Positions 47,901 to 60,212 of a stretch of 64,000 nucleotides of DNA are shown here, one piece after another. The stretch is taken from positions 99,140,914 to 99,204,913 of the forward strand of contig NC_059471.1 of the NCBI RefSeq assembly GCF_018139145.2, read 5' to 3'. The DNA comes from Gymnogyps californianus (lineage: Eukaryota > Chordata > Aves > Accipitriformes > Cathartidae). The first letter of the stretch is position 1; each line of letters starts with the position of its first letter. The notes below the pieces were generated by a model that was not told where the DNA came from, made no database searches, and saw nothing but the letters and a program-made list of their open reading frames with translations. A program made the position numbers and the translations under genes.

Positions 47901-48800
47901 GAATCTTCACTTAGCTATTATCCTTCTCCCTTTCTTTTCAAGAAATGGACATAAAAATCACGATCAGTGATTTTTTCTCTTCTTTTGAACCAAGGATAAG
48001 TAGTTCTCGAATTCCTTATTCACTAAGACATACAATATTAGAAAATTATGAGAGATCTGGAATAAGGAATCTAGTGCTGTCTTGAGAAATGACTCCTGGT
48101 GCTTGGGATGAGAAGACTTCTAAAGAATTTCTATAAAGGATAATGAGTCTTTAACATGAAGGAAAGAACTGAAATTATTTAAAGTGCCTGGGAGTCACAA
48201 GGAAAGAGATGTCTGCTTAAAATGGACTGCCTGCCTGCCTTCATCTGAATAAATGTCATACTTCCTAATTCCACTTTAGGGGCTATATATAATGTGATAG
48301 AACGGTATTGTGAAAAAATTCCCTCCTGAAAAGCAAGCTTTCATTAAGGTATGTATGTTCCTATGTAAATAATCTGTTGGAGGCAGTCATGTTAGCCCTG
48401 CCCCTTCTTAAATCTATCACTTATTTTCATGTCAGTGTGGAGCCTGAAAAGTTTTAATCTGATCACCAAAACATTTCCAACAAATCCTGTCTGCCGAGAA
48501 AACAGAATTGCTTCATTCACTTTCCTCTCAAATATGCTTCTTAACTATTTGCATTATGTGTCTTTAATACATAAACCTAAAGCCATCAGTCAGACCCACA
48601 CCTCCTTCCAGCAGGAACATTCTAATCCCAGCTAATACTTTTAATGCTAAGTTTCACAACTTAAACATTTAAAAAAAAAACTTTTAAAGTTGTTATCTAT
48701 GACAACAGCTGGTGGAATAACAGAAGAAAAGGCTTTTTGGGAAAGGGAGCCTGGTCACAGTGTAAAAGTGAGTCTAGTGCCCTGTTCCTGCAGCTACCCT

Positions 48801-48855
48801 GGGTCTTGGCTGTGGTAATTCACCACTCTGTGCCTCTGCTGCCTCTGCCTCCCTT
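48801..48855 (+). mobile_element. Possible MIR/CORE-type SINE remnant
   Basis: The segment from CTGGGTCTTGGCTGTGGTAA to TTCACCACTCTGTGCCTCTG and CTGCCTC recalls the conserved core and tail of MIR-like SINEs (cttgggcaagtcacttcacctctctgtgcctcag). The match is partial and made by eye. Confidence 0.25.
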
Positions 48856-49120
48856 ATAGTGCCTCTCATCCACATTGACCATGACCTCTTCCAGGAAAGA
48901 TTTGTTTCTCTCCCAAGCAGGATTTGTTTCTCTCTGTCTTCAGACAACTCATGGAACAAAGAGGCCCCGATCATATAACTAGCTACTATTGCAGAAGAAA
49001 TGAAAGATAATAGTAGTTATAAACACAAATAAACCCAAAAGATGCTTATGAAGGGAGATTCTGAATCTAGTGAAGCTGTTTCCTCCACTGCTAGCTAACA
49101 GTTGTTCCGCTGTATGGCTG

Positions 49121-49156
49121 AATGTATGTATGTATGTATGTATGTATGTATGTATG
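49121..49156. repeat. (TATG)n microsatellite
   Basis: About nine perfect ATGT/TATG units in a row after GGCTGA, within an intron. It has the usual appearance of a length-variable tetranucleotide repeat. Confidence 0.92.
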
Positions 49157-52100
49157 AAGCACTGCAGCATTTATTTCTTAAAATGGATAGAAGTCTATGC
49201 CTGGCTTCCTCCGTGAAACTTTATCTGGGCAGGATAAAGGCACGCTTCCCATGTGGCCAGTCAAGTGGGTTTGCTTTGCTGCAACACCTGCAGTAAAGCC
49301 AGCAAGCTGTGATGGAGAACTCACTGCGCTCTGCTCACCGGCATGCCTCTAAATGCTCATTTTAGTCTTTAGGAAAATAATTACTTGTTGAGAATATAGG
49401 AATGTTGAGATCTGTTCAATTGCTACTTTTCCTTGCGTATTAAAAGAATAGCATTTATACAGAGATGCTAGCCTTTTGTTTATGTCCAATTTCTCATTAA
49501 AAATGCGTATATCCCACAAGATGTCAGTAAGGGTGGCATTGCCTGTTCTGCATTTGCAAAGATAGATTATCCATGATATGTTGTAAAGGAAGAGAAAAAA
49601 ATCATCATCTCTAACACCTTCAAAAAATGCTTATAGGAAGAACAGCAATCATACTATGTCAAATTCATCGGAGCCCAGTTATTCTGATATTTCTTAATCT
49701 GTCTTTGCTCCGTTTTTTCACAGACCCATGGTCTGTAAATAGTGTTTTCTGTGGCAAAACAAAACAAAGTCCCCGGATATGACTGTGTACTCTGTCTTAC
49801 TGTTTTCTTCTCCTGACATTCTGCCATCTTTAAACAAAGGGCTTTTTCATTTATTTGCTTCTTCATACTTATTTTGTGGTTATCTCAGGTAAAGCGCATT
49901 TTTGTCCAATGGATAAATTCAGCCAAAATTGGTAAAAATCTCTAGCTGGATTACTTGCATATCTCCTTAGAATGAAAGAGTAAGGCAAAGGGAAAGAAAA
50001 CCAAAAATAATTTCAGTGAACTGAAACTACTCTTGTATCCCAAAGTGTCCTTTCTCATGAGCTGGCGAGCTGCCCTTGCCTACCTTTGCCCTTACCCTCA
50101 TGACAGGCAGCTCTCTCTTTCACCACCTATTTCTTGGCAAACAAAGGCAAAAACTGTGTTAAATATGAGGAAGTGAATGAACTAAAGCACAGCTCAGTTT
50201 AAATTCCAAGTCAGTGGTGATGGATTGTAACACTCTCTATCTGTTTTAATTACTTATTTATTTTCATTAAATGCACAGTCTAAAAGATGCTGTAAGAAAG
50301 CTACAGTAAATCTTGGAAACATGAAAATTCTCCCTAGACACAAGTACTTTCTCTTGTTAGTAAAACAGCCCATTTTTTTCCTAATGAGGTCCTCCCACTA
50401 TGAGAAATGAACAGGGTCTGAATGCTGTTTTCTGCCTCTTCAGACCGTTGGCACAGCTTTGATTTAGGGACTTGCACTTTAATCACCCATCATGTGTCAT
50501 TACCCCGACAGGCGGCAGCAGCCGCAAGATACAAGCTCCAATAAATTGCACTGAAAATCGCTGAAGCGATCCTTTGTTGATTTTCCTTTACAGCTATTCA
50601 ATGGCAGATCAGCTGTCATAACAACACAGTGCCTGTGGCAACAGGGTGAAATTAAACATGAAGTATGTTCAAGGTAGCTGGTAGAAAGCTGGAATATCCC
50701 TTTTCTTCTGTACAATCGAATGCTTTCTACTCCTCTCAGTAATGCCAAGCCTGTGGCAATTGGCTAAAACGAATGCTTTCTCTTGTAAGATAATTGCCAG
50801 ATGTACTGCAGTACAAATACTCAAGTGCTTTTGTATGCAAATCTTTGCAATACGCTCATTTAAGGAAAAGAGGGGAGGTAAGGACTTCTCTCTTTTTTAA
50901 AAAAAAATATTTTTCTAATTGGGTGCAAGGAGAAAAAGAAAATAGCAACCCTTTTTCTTTTCTTCAAGGCTGGTTGCAGAGCAATATTTCTAGCAGGAAA
51001 CAGATTTCTCTCCAGCTAGCTAGCTAGAAAGTGCACATAAACTCTGCTGTATCTTTTCCATTTGTATCAACAGTATCATATTTATTGGGTTTTTTTCAGA
51101 ATATTTGTCTCTCTCAGCCTTATGTTGCCCAAATAGCAATATTCAAAAGGATGCATGGGTGAGGTTTATTTTCAGAAGTTTTCTTTCTATTGAAATTTTC
51201 ATAGTGGATACAGAATATTGAGGCTTTCCTGAAAAATGACCAGTTTAACAAAGTTGTGATTATTTCATCTTTTGAATACTTTCACATCTTCACTTTTCTT
51301 AGAAAGCCTAATAAGGGATAGGATTCACAAGGTATGTACTCTAACTGCTGTTTTATTTTCTCCCTTTACTGAACACATTAGTAATACTTCAACACAGCCA
51401 GACCACAGATATTTTAACAGCGTGTCCTCCTTTCTCAATCTTAATACCTCTTGTGTCCTGTTAAATTACTAGTTTATTCAGAGAAGTGTTTACATGGCTC
51501 TCAGATTACAATGAACTGTGTGTCCAGGTTTGGCCAGCTGTGGTCAGTAGACTCTGAGCAACAGAGATCATTTCAGATCAAGGATTACAGCTCCTATGTT
51601 TCTGAACACTGCTGAAACAAGACTTGAAATAATGTCTACTCTGCTCTCTTCCTCCAGTTGAGAAGGTGGTGTTGCAGTGATTGATACAAGCCAGATAGAT
51701 AATCCGTTCATAATAACCTTAATTGAGAAAGTAAGCTCACAAATTTCAATATATTGTATTTGGCACAATACTGCAAACCCTACTGTGCTAGAATATAATA
51801 AATGGTAATTCTGAAAGGCTCTGATCTGGGAGGAAATATTCTGGAAATTATTCTTATTGATAATTTGGGAGGTCGTTTTCTTGAGAGAGACTTTAAAACA
51901 TAACTATTCAGATTCAGGCTTCCCTTCACGTGTAATGTGAATGAATACCCTTCTGGAACACAGTACATCTTAATAACCTTTTAAGAAAAATATATACCAG
52001 TAAGCATAGGACACTTGACAGCCAGAATTTCAGGATTACTCATCTTGGAGTTACTCATTACTCATCTACCAGGTTTGGTTTATTAAACATTACTCCTGCT

Positions 52101-53229
52101 CCTAGTTTGATAGGACAGGTAGAACATCCTCAAATCTCTGATGTTCATTGTTGTCTTCCTTTCCACCTCCGGCTGCAAAGACGTTGAGTGCCCTGCTCCT
52201 GGCTCTGCCACCGTGCCCCTCCTGGGCTCTGCACCACCTCTAAGCCTTGTTCGGGAGTGTGGGCAGAGATTATCCGAAGGTACGAGCCACTGGCTTGACC
52301 CACAGCAGCTCAGACGGCTCCTTCAGGTAGAACAGCTTTGCAGGGCACACTCAGAGCATCGTATTCAGAAGCACAGCAGTGGAGCACTAAGTGGTTGGAA
52401 CTGGATGGGATGGCATTTAGAGGCTGTGGTGACTTCTATCATATGATACCATATCAACTGGAAGATGGGGAGAGAAATGAGTAGACACAGTAATTAAATT
52501 TGAACTTTTATCTCAGAAATTCTCATCAGAACACACCGCTCTTAAACAAAAACATTCTTTAAAAAAATTTTTTTCTGATGATTTCTTAAAATTATGAAGT
52601 GGTTCTAAATCTCAAAGTCAGCTACACAAAAGCATGTCTTAATACAAATAGTGTTAGGACAGTGTTCTGATACACTATTTCTTTTTTTCCTTTCATCCAT
52701 GTGGTGGAGGAGTAATGACTAAACACTAACCATGCCCATAATTCAGTAGTGATGTTTACCGGTTTATCTAGAGTCAAATTGATTTCAAATGCAGCATGTA
52801 TATAGGTACACAGTCTCATTTTTTCTTGACTATTTACCTTACAGGGCATTTAATGCTTATAGTGTATATAATTCCCTGGATTTTCATGCTTCTGTTTTAT
52901 TAAGCCAAATAATTTTCCTGTGTAACATTTTAAAATATAGATGCCGCTGTGAATATATTAGTTTCATTTGTGGGGTGGGGGCTGTATGCAGTGTGTTTGG
53001 TGGGTTTAATGTTGGCTTCTAGTGGAGGAAGTGCATGCATGATCTATTGTTGCTTATTTTTATATTTGCAATGTCATCAAGAGTTGGGCCTACATCTCGC
53101 TAACAAAGATTAAATAAACTTAAATCAAGAGAGCATTGTAAAGCAATAGTGTGATGTAAATTAATTTAGTGGCTTTGTGTAGTACACATGACTATTTCCA
53201 CTTCAGAAAAGCTAGCTGTTATAGTACCG

Positions 53230-53270
53230 TGGTTTTCCCTTTCCTTTTTCCTTTCCTTTTTCCTTTCCCC
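53230..53270. repeat. CCTTT-type pyrimidine repeat
   Basis: An imperfect tandem of CCCTTTCCTTTTT-like units (TTTCCTTTTTCCTTTCC repeated) in the intron. Low-complexity sequence with no coding sense. Confidence 0.75.
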
Positions 53271-55138
53271 TCATCTCTTTTCTCTGTGTCTGTCATGCCA
53301 GCTTTAAGGTACATCTCATTTACAGAGTGACCATGTTCCAGCAGGACAAAGCCTCAGGCTCAAAGAGGATGGTATTCTTGTGTCTCACATAATTTTCCCT
53401 TCGCACCCATTGGTGCTGCTTCCTCTTCCTCCCTGTCACCATTCTGCAAGCGTCATGTCTCTGCCATCACTTCCTCCTTTTCTTAAAATCCTTTTCCATC
53501 CCACATTCATTCTTCTATCTATCCATTTCAGAGCTCCCTATTATTATTCTCATATGAGTTTAGGATTTGCAGAATGCTATCTAAACAGCAAAAATAGTGG
53601 ACAGAGTCTTAAATTACAATATTTCTTCTTACATATCAGGGGTTCTTCTGCACTTTGAATGACCTAATCACAATCTTTTTCAGCACAAGACCTACGTTTC
53701 AAAAGGTTATTCACTGTTTTTTATTATTGAATGTTGTCATAGGACCTGCATGATGATTCTTTATAATTTTTCATTTTATTAATTTATTTATTATGGCTGA
53801 TTGTTTATCTCTATTTGTAACTTGATGTAAAAACCTAAATTTTGCATAAAAAAGGAAAGAAGAGACAATGCATTATAATAAAAAAAAATTATATTTCACA
53901 ATATCTTAAAAAATATGTAGGATATAAACTGCATTTGAGTATCAAGTGACACAGATGCCAAATCAGTTACATAGATTTTTCTGTACGATTCTCCTGTAGT
54001 AAAAGAAAAATGTAAAAAAGGTAGTTTATATGCAAATAGTTTATGTTTTGGATAAGAGTTTATTTCTTTTTAAATATAATATCAAATGTCGCTATTAGTC
54101 AAAGACAATCTTTTACAACTGATTCCATCAGTGCAATTTTAAGCTTTTTTTAAAGCAAGCAATTTTGCCTTCAAATGTAAAGAAAGTGTCGTTTTTTGTA
54201 GTACTTTCTTTTTCTCTTCAAAATAGTTTTTCAAGAATTGCATGGTAGCTTTGTTCATATCCCTCTGTGAAAATCCTACAATGGTACTCAGTATAAATAC
54301 TATGTATAGATTCTGTGATAATCAACATAAAAACAAACATTAAATTTACATCCAGGAGGCGTACAAAAGGAACAGAAAGTGCAAGGTAGGAAGAAGAGCT
54401 GTCTACAAGCTGAAGACGCTGTATACAGGATAATTTAAGGCATTGCTTCCTATACGTCTTCCTGCTGTGCATGTCAGGTATAATCAGAAGAAAGGATTTG
54501 CAAATGCAGATTTTCTTTCAGCAATATAGATGTATTTGCTTTGTGGGAAACAGGTTTCCTTCACCCTAGACTGTGTTCCTTACCATTAAGATTCAACCTC
54601 TGCATCAGTGTGTGAGCTCCCATCCACGTTGTTCATTCAGATATTTGTTTGGTGTGATGCTTGAACATACCTTAATCCGTCGCTTTTATGTTTCTTGGGA
54701 AAAAAGGAAGTGTCCACTTCTGGCCACAATAATTGATTTCTGAGTGTCTTCACGGTATAGATAACTAAAGAAGCATGGCTCCATTTTTAGATAAATCTTA
54801 TTAGGATCCTGCAGGGTTAAGGAATGAATGGATTTGGTCTGTCAAACCAGGAGATAATGAAAGAATGAGCTCTTACTGTTGGCCTAATTACTTATGATTA
54901 ATCTAACCAATCCATTTTTTTTTAACTGTCTCCATCAGGCTACAGAATAATTAGTCTTACATTCACTTTTTGTTTTCTTTTCCGTACTGAGTTAGAATAT
55001 TTGATCATGTAGGAATTGTGTTGTCCGGGCAGTGCGGACTTCTTTATGACATTAATTTTACCTTCTCTATCGTCGTTTATTTAGTGCTTAGCTTCCACCT
55101 GGCAAATTCCTGGTAGCCCCTGGGGAAAGGAGTCTCGT

Positions 55139-55737
55139 TGTCGTGGCTTAACCCCAGTCAGCAACCAAGCACCACACAGCCGCTTCCCCCTCCCCCTCCC
55201 AGTGGGGTGAGGAGGAGGAAAGGAAAAAAAAGTAAAACTCGTGGGTTGAGATAAGAACAGTTTAATAACTAAAGTAAAATATAATACTAACAATAGTAAT
55301 AATGAAATATAATAATAGTAATGAAAAGGAATATAACAAAAAAAGGAAAGGGGGGGGGGGAGAAAAAAAAAACAGTGATGCACAATGCAATTGCTCACCA
55401 CCCACTGACCAATGCCCAGTTAGTTCCCGAGCCACGATCCACACCTCCCAGCCGACTCCCCCCTGTTTATATACTGGGCATGACGTTCCATGGTATGGAA
55501 TACCCCTTTGGCTAGTTCAGGTCAGCTGCCCCGGCTGTGCTCCCTCCCAGCTTCTTGCACACCTGCTTGCTGGCAGAGCATGGGAAACTGAAAAGTCCTT
55601 GGCTTAAGATAAGCGCTACTTAGCAACAACTAAAACCTCAGAGTGTTATCAACATCATTCTCACACTAAATCCAAAACACAGCACTGTACCAGCTACTAA
55701 GAAGAGAATTAACTCTGTCCCAGCCGAAACCAGGACA
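55139..55737 (-). mobile_element. Solo LTR, copy 3, antisense to DSCAM
   Basis: On the + strand it begins TGTCGTGGCTTAACCCCAGT and ends CAGCCGAAACCAGGACA. The TATA box lies at 55466-55473 on the minus strand. A G-run and A-rich tract at about 55345-55372 corresponds to the T-rich stretch of copy 1. The flanks CTCGT (55134-55138) and GTCGT (55738-55742) agree in four of five bases. In sequence it is closest to copy 1 (shared CTTGCTGGCAGAGCATGGGA, against the CTTGCTGGCTGGGCATG form of copies 2 and 4). No internal viral sequence is present. Confidence 0.88.
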
Positions 55738-58700
55738 GTCGTGTAACTGTATGGATGTTGGTGAACACATGACCAAATTCAGAAAAGAGAAATGATTCTT
55801 CAGGGAGGGAATAAATGCTATAGTTCCAACTACAGTTCTTGACTTGTGAAACAGTATTTTCCATTAAAATTGTTGTCTTGTTTAGAAATGTGCAAACCCT
55901 CCTGCTGACTTTGCAAACGAGTAAACAACAGTATCCATTAAGAATTTAGAAGTTTATGAAAATTGCCCACTGTGTGCATTTATCAAAACGTTAGAACAGA
56001 GCCGTCTGTGCAGGTGCAAGTAGGTCCATGTGATTGCTATTGTGAAATTGTTTTAGCTGTGGTAGCTGTGAGTCTGCACGCTGGCCTATTCCCTCGTGCA
56101 AGCTGATGTGTTCTCAGGCGACCAAGGAAGCAGCCCAGCGTGGGCAGGTATTGGCAAAGACATTGTTTAAACTCCCTGCTTTTATGATTGAAACTTCTGC
56201 TGCTGCAAGTTTCTATACTTTGTTTTGCAAAATATCGTGTGATGCCATTATGCTGTAGACGTCCAGCAAGATCACTTTCTCTTTGATCTGTGGAAGTTAA
56301 TGTCCTCAGTTACCAGTATCTCTGTGTGCCCGTGTGCATGAACATGTGGGCACTCACATAAACGTGTGGTTTGATGCTCACCTGAAAGAAAGAATGCAAA
56401 AAGGAACAAAACCCATCCAGATGTGGTCAGATGGTATAAGGTTTTCCTGAATGTACTTCTTATGCTGTTTACTTAGCTGTAATGCAGCTTTCAGAGAAAC
56501 ACATAAAATGATTGATCTTTGGCTGATCAGATGGAGGTGGCTAATTTCAAATCTTTGCAGCAAAACCCAATTACACATGTAGTCTTTTAGCAGAAAAAAA
56601 ATTTAGAGCTATGATTGGAATCCTGCCTTCATTAAACACAATTCTTGTCTGTGACATTCCTGTTAATTTTTTTGCATTAAATTTAATCTCTAAAGATACA
56701 TTCTCCAAAAAATGCATCCTAAATATTATGTTCCTAAAGCCATTTCTTCATTCTTAAAGCAGAACCCTGATTTATAACAATAGTGTGTGTACAATTGTCT
56801 TTCACGTAATCAGTGACATGCTGAAGGATGCAAAGCAGATAGCTATTTAGGAGTTTAAACATATGTTGCTAGGAGTTGGTTTGGGTCTGGGGTTTTGTTG
56901 TTGTTTTAAAATTTGGCTTAAACTTTTAAGAAAAAGTCTGTGCATATATATTGTATGCCATGCTCTGTAAGTATATGTAATCAAGCTCCAGCAAATGTTG
57001 TAAGTCTTTGGAAATGAATAGTAAAGCAGTAACTGATGTCAGTAGTCTGGCTTTCAGTCAGCACTCAGTTCTGTTTCCCCATTCTGAACTTTTCTTGTAT
57101 TAGTTAAAATAAACTCCTAAATCATATTGTCAGTGACCTAACAAGAACATTTTTCTACTAATTGACATGTCATATTGAGAGATAAGTAGCTGAGAAGCAA
57201 TCCTGTTCTCTTACTTCCATCTCTTTCCTCACAAAGGACACAGGTTTTCAAAGGATCAAATGTCTTTTCTGAAAGTGAGATGGTATAAACTTGTGACCAC
57301 AAAATGAGAGAGAAAGAGACAGAAAAAAGAATACCTCAATAGAGCTATAAGTATATTTCGTTGCAAATCTTCAAAGCAGTAGAAAGAGCATCTGTTAGAG
57401 GGTTATTTTTTCCTGACTTTTAATTACTAGTCATTGATTTTAGTAATTGCACATATGTACATACACAACAGTGCAGCAGGATTTGACTTCTGTGGTCTTA
57501 TCTCAAAACTGGCTTTTAAAATAAATGCCTATTACTGTAAGTGCTCCATAAGAAAGCAGTGCTCTGCTATTTTTGTCTTACTTTGCAATGCAGCATAACT
57601 GTTGCATTTACAAAGGGTACAAGTTGGCTCTTTGCCATGCACTTAGAGCCATAAACCCATACTTTCAGCAAGGAAAATCTCCTGCTATCAGATTTTTAAG
57701 TGGTGACTTGCCAAGCTGAAATAAGGAAGAACAGACTTTTCATAAGTGGTTGCATATTGTTGTTGAAAATCCAATTACCATTTGCTAAATGCCCATCTCT
57801 AAGATTTAAATAATAGTTAAATACAGTGCCTAGCTTTTAAGGAAAATGGGCATGCACCTAAATGGTGAGGAAGACCATTACAGGAGTGCATAGCAGTCCT
57901 GGGTGTTCTCAGGAATTTTGCTGACTCCATGTAGCATCTGTGCCCATTCCAAGATGTATTTCAGTGAACTCACCAGTGGAGAGACAGATGTGAATGAGGA
58001 CTTCTGAGTTTTGATTGCTTATAGTGACCCTTGCCTTTCTGGATCTACTTTGTTTCGGCATTCCCAGTAGGATAACTCATTGCACAGAGGTGCTAACACT
58101 GTCCCTTTTTGGTCTTAAGCCTTTCAGTGTGAAACTGGTAGACCTCCCAAAACACTTAAAGAGGTATTCAAAAACTAAGAAAGGAGAGAACGAGCTGGCC
58201 AGAAGGAGTAAGGCTGGCACTACCCACTGTTTAGCTTGGCTAGGATGACTAGGGCTTCTTCTTGGGCTGTGATCTGCTTTTAACCATTGCTATCTAGTTA
58301 TTTCACCTGTTAAGGTGTACTGTTAAGATACAGTAGCAGAACAAATCAGCCTCCCTTCTGGAAGAGGGGGCTCGTGTACAATCCAGTGAGTATGGATGAG
58401 CCAGTGGCTTGGCATCTGCTGAGCTGTGGTAGGTGTCCATGTGTCTGCCTAGCACAGGGCATACGCAAAGTAATTACTCGACAACTGAAGAGATTGAGTT
58501 TCCTCCCATTTGCTGTGGGGTAGGCGTGTGGACCTGGAGAGTTACCATGGCTTTGCTGATACACAGTAAGTTCTTCAGATGCTACAATTAAACTGTGTGT
58601 TTATGTGCTTGTATGCACATACCAATATATACGCATGCTGTCTTCTGCAATTCCCAGTAAGTTCCTTAGATCTTGTCCCTATTCAGGATTATTTCTGCTT

Positions 58701-59633
58701 TTGCTGATTATTCTAGCATATTCTAATAGTAACATTACTTAGCTGTATTACTACAAATCTTTCACATGGACACTTTTTCTGGAGCAAGAGTTGACTTTTT
58801 GCAGCTTAGTTAAAATTACTTTCAAAAGCAGGGGACACATGAACAGACAGATGAAACCCAAAACATAAACCTGAAACAAATCTCACTTCAGCTCCTGTGT
58901 TTGAATGAGCAAGCTGTATGTGTGAAATGTGGGAGCTTTAAAGCACCAGGGCTTTAACTTGGGGCCATCCAGGGAGACTTTTACCTGGAACACACAAGAG
59001 TCAGAGTACCTTTAGGGGATATATCATGTACTTCCAGCTTGCTTATGCCAAGACAGCTTGACTTACCAGTGCATTAGCCTGTTTCTCATGCTGTGTGATG
59101 TAAGCTAACCCAGGGAGCGTTACATATATGCTGAAATGCAAGTGACCTCGAGGAGTTACACTCTTACACCAGAGTAACTTACTTTCATGCTTTCATGCCC
59201 AGAAAAGGGAACAGGGAAAAAGGAGAGTCATACTATATGAAGTGTTATAAACCATCTCACTGGTTCAAGTCAGGGGGGATCTGTGCTCTTTTTTATCTCT
59301 CCCCAAGAGAGCTAGTGGGGGTTTTTCCCCAAGTACCATTGGATACCTAGGCAGATGTATTTGTCATTGTCGAGATAACAATCTGGAGGGGGTTGCTTCT
59401 TTAATTCTTGTACTCAAAAGATTTTAAGATATGGACTCTGTATCCATTTAATTTGCATCATTGTATGTTTCAAAAAGGTAGTAAGTGAGAGTGAGGACTT
59501 TTCAGAGCCTTTGTGCAAGTCATGTAATGGTTTTTACATCTGGCATGCTCTGTGTGTACCATGTGATGTTTTAGCAGTAAAAACTGCCTGTTTGCTTTAA
59601 ATCGGATTTATTCATACAACTCATTTAAAGGTG

Positions 59634-59780
59634 TGTCATGGTTTAACCCCAGCCAGCAACTAAGCACCACACAGCCGCTTGGTCACTCCCCACACCCAGT
59701 GGGAAGGGGGAGAGAATCTAAAAAAAAAGTAAAACTCATGGGTTGAGATAAAGACAGTTTAATAGGACAGAAAGGAAGAA

Positions 59781-59811
<31 letters not shown>

Positions 59812-60212
59812 TGACAATAATAATACTAAAAGAATTAGAATATACAAAACAAGTGATGCACAATGCAATTGCTCACCACTCGCTGACCGATGCCCAGTTA
59901 GTTCCCGAGCAGCGATGTGCCCCTCCTGGCCAACTCCCCCCAGTTTATATACTGGGCATGACATCATATGGTATGGAATATTCCTTTGGCCAGTTTGGGT
60001 CAGCTGTCCTGGCTGTGTCCCCTCCCAGCTTCTTGTGCCCCTCCAGCCTTCTTGCTGGCTGGGCATGCGAAGCTGAAAAATCCTTGACTTAGTATAAACA
60101 CTACTTAGCAACAACTGAAAACATCAGTGTGTTATCAACATTATTCTCGTACTAAATCCAAAACACAACACTATACCAGCTACTAGGAAGAAAATTAACT
60201 CTATCCCAGCCA
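59634..60212 (-). mobile_element. Solo LTR, copy 4, antisense to DSCAM
   Basis: On the + strand it begins TGTCATGGTTTAACCCCAGC and runs to CTCTATCCCAGCCA, where it stops several bases short of the end seen in copies 2 and 3. The TATA box lies at 59944-59951 on the minus strand. A clean (AAT)n tract of about nine units lies at about 59780-59810. The flanks AGGTG (59629-59633) and AGATG (60213-60217) would fit a 5-bp duplication with one change if the element ends at 60212. It is closest to copy 2. A 143-codon minus-strand open frame inside it is LTR sequence, not a gene. Confidence 0.85.
59780..59810. repeat. (AAT)n microsatellite inside LTR copy 4
   Basis: About nine to ten AAT units. The same tract is shorter or interrupted in the other three copies, so it has probably expanded after insertion. 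Confidence 0.85.

Noticed and set aside
59683..60114. 143-codon minus-strand open frame, with similar frames at 37288-37638 and 55081-55401
   Set aside because: All lie inside copies of the same solo LTR and share peptide stretches because the LTR is repeated. LTR sequence is not protein-coding here.
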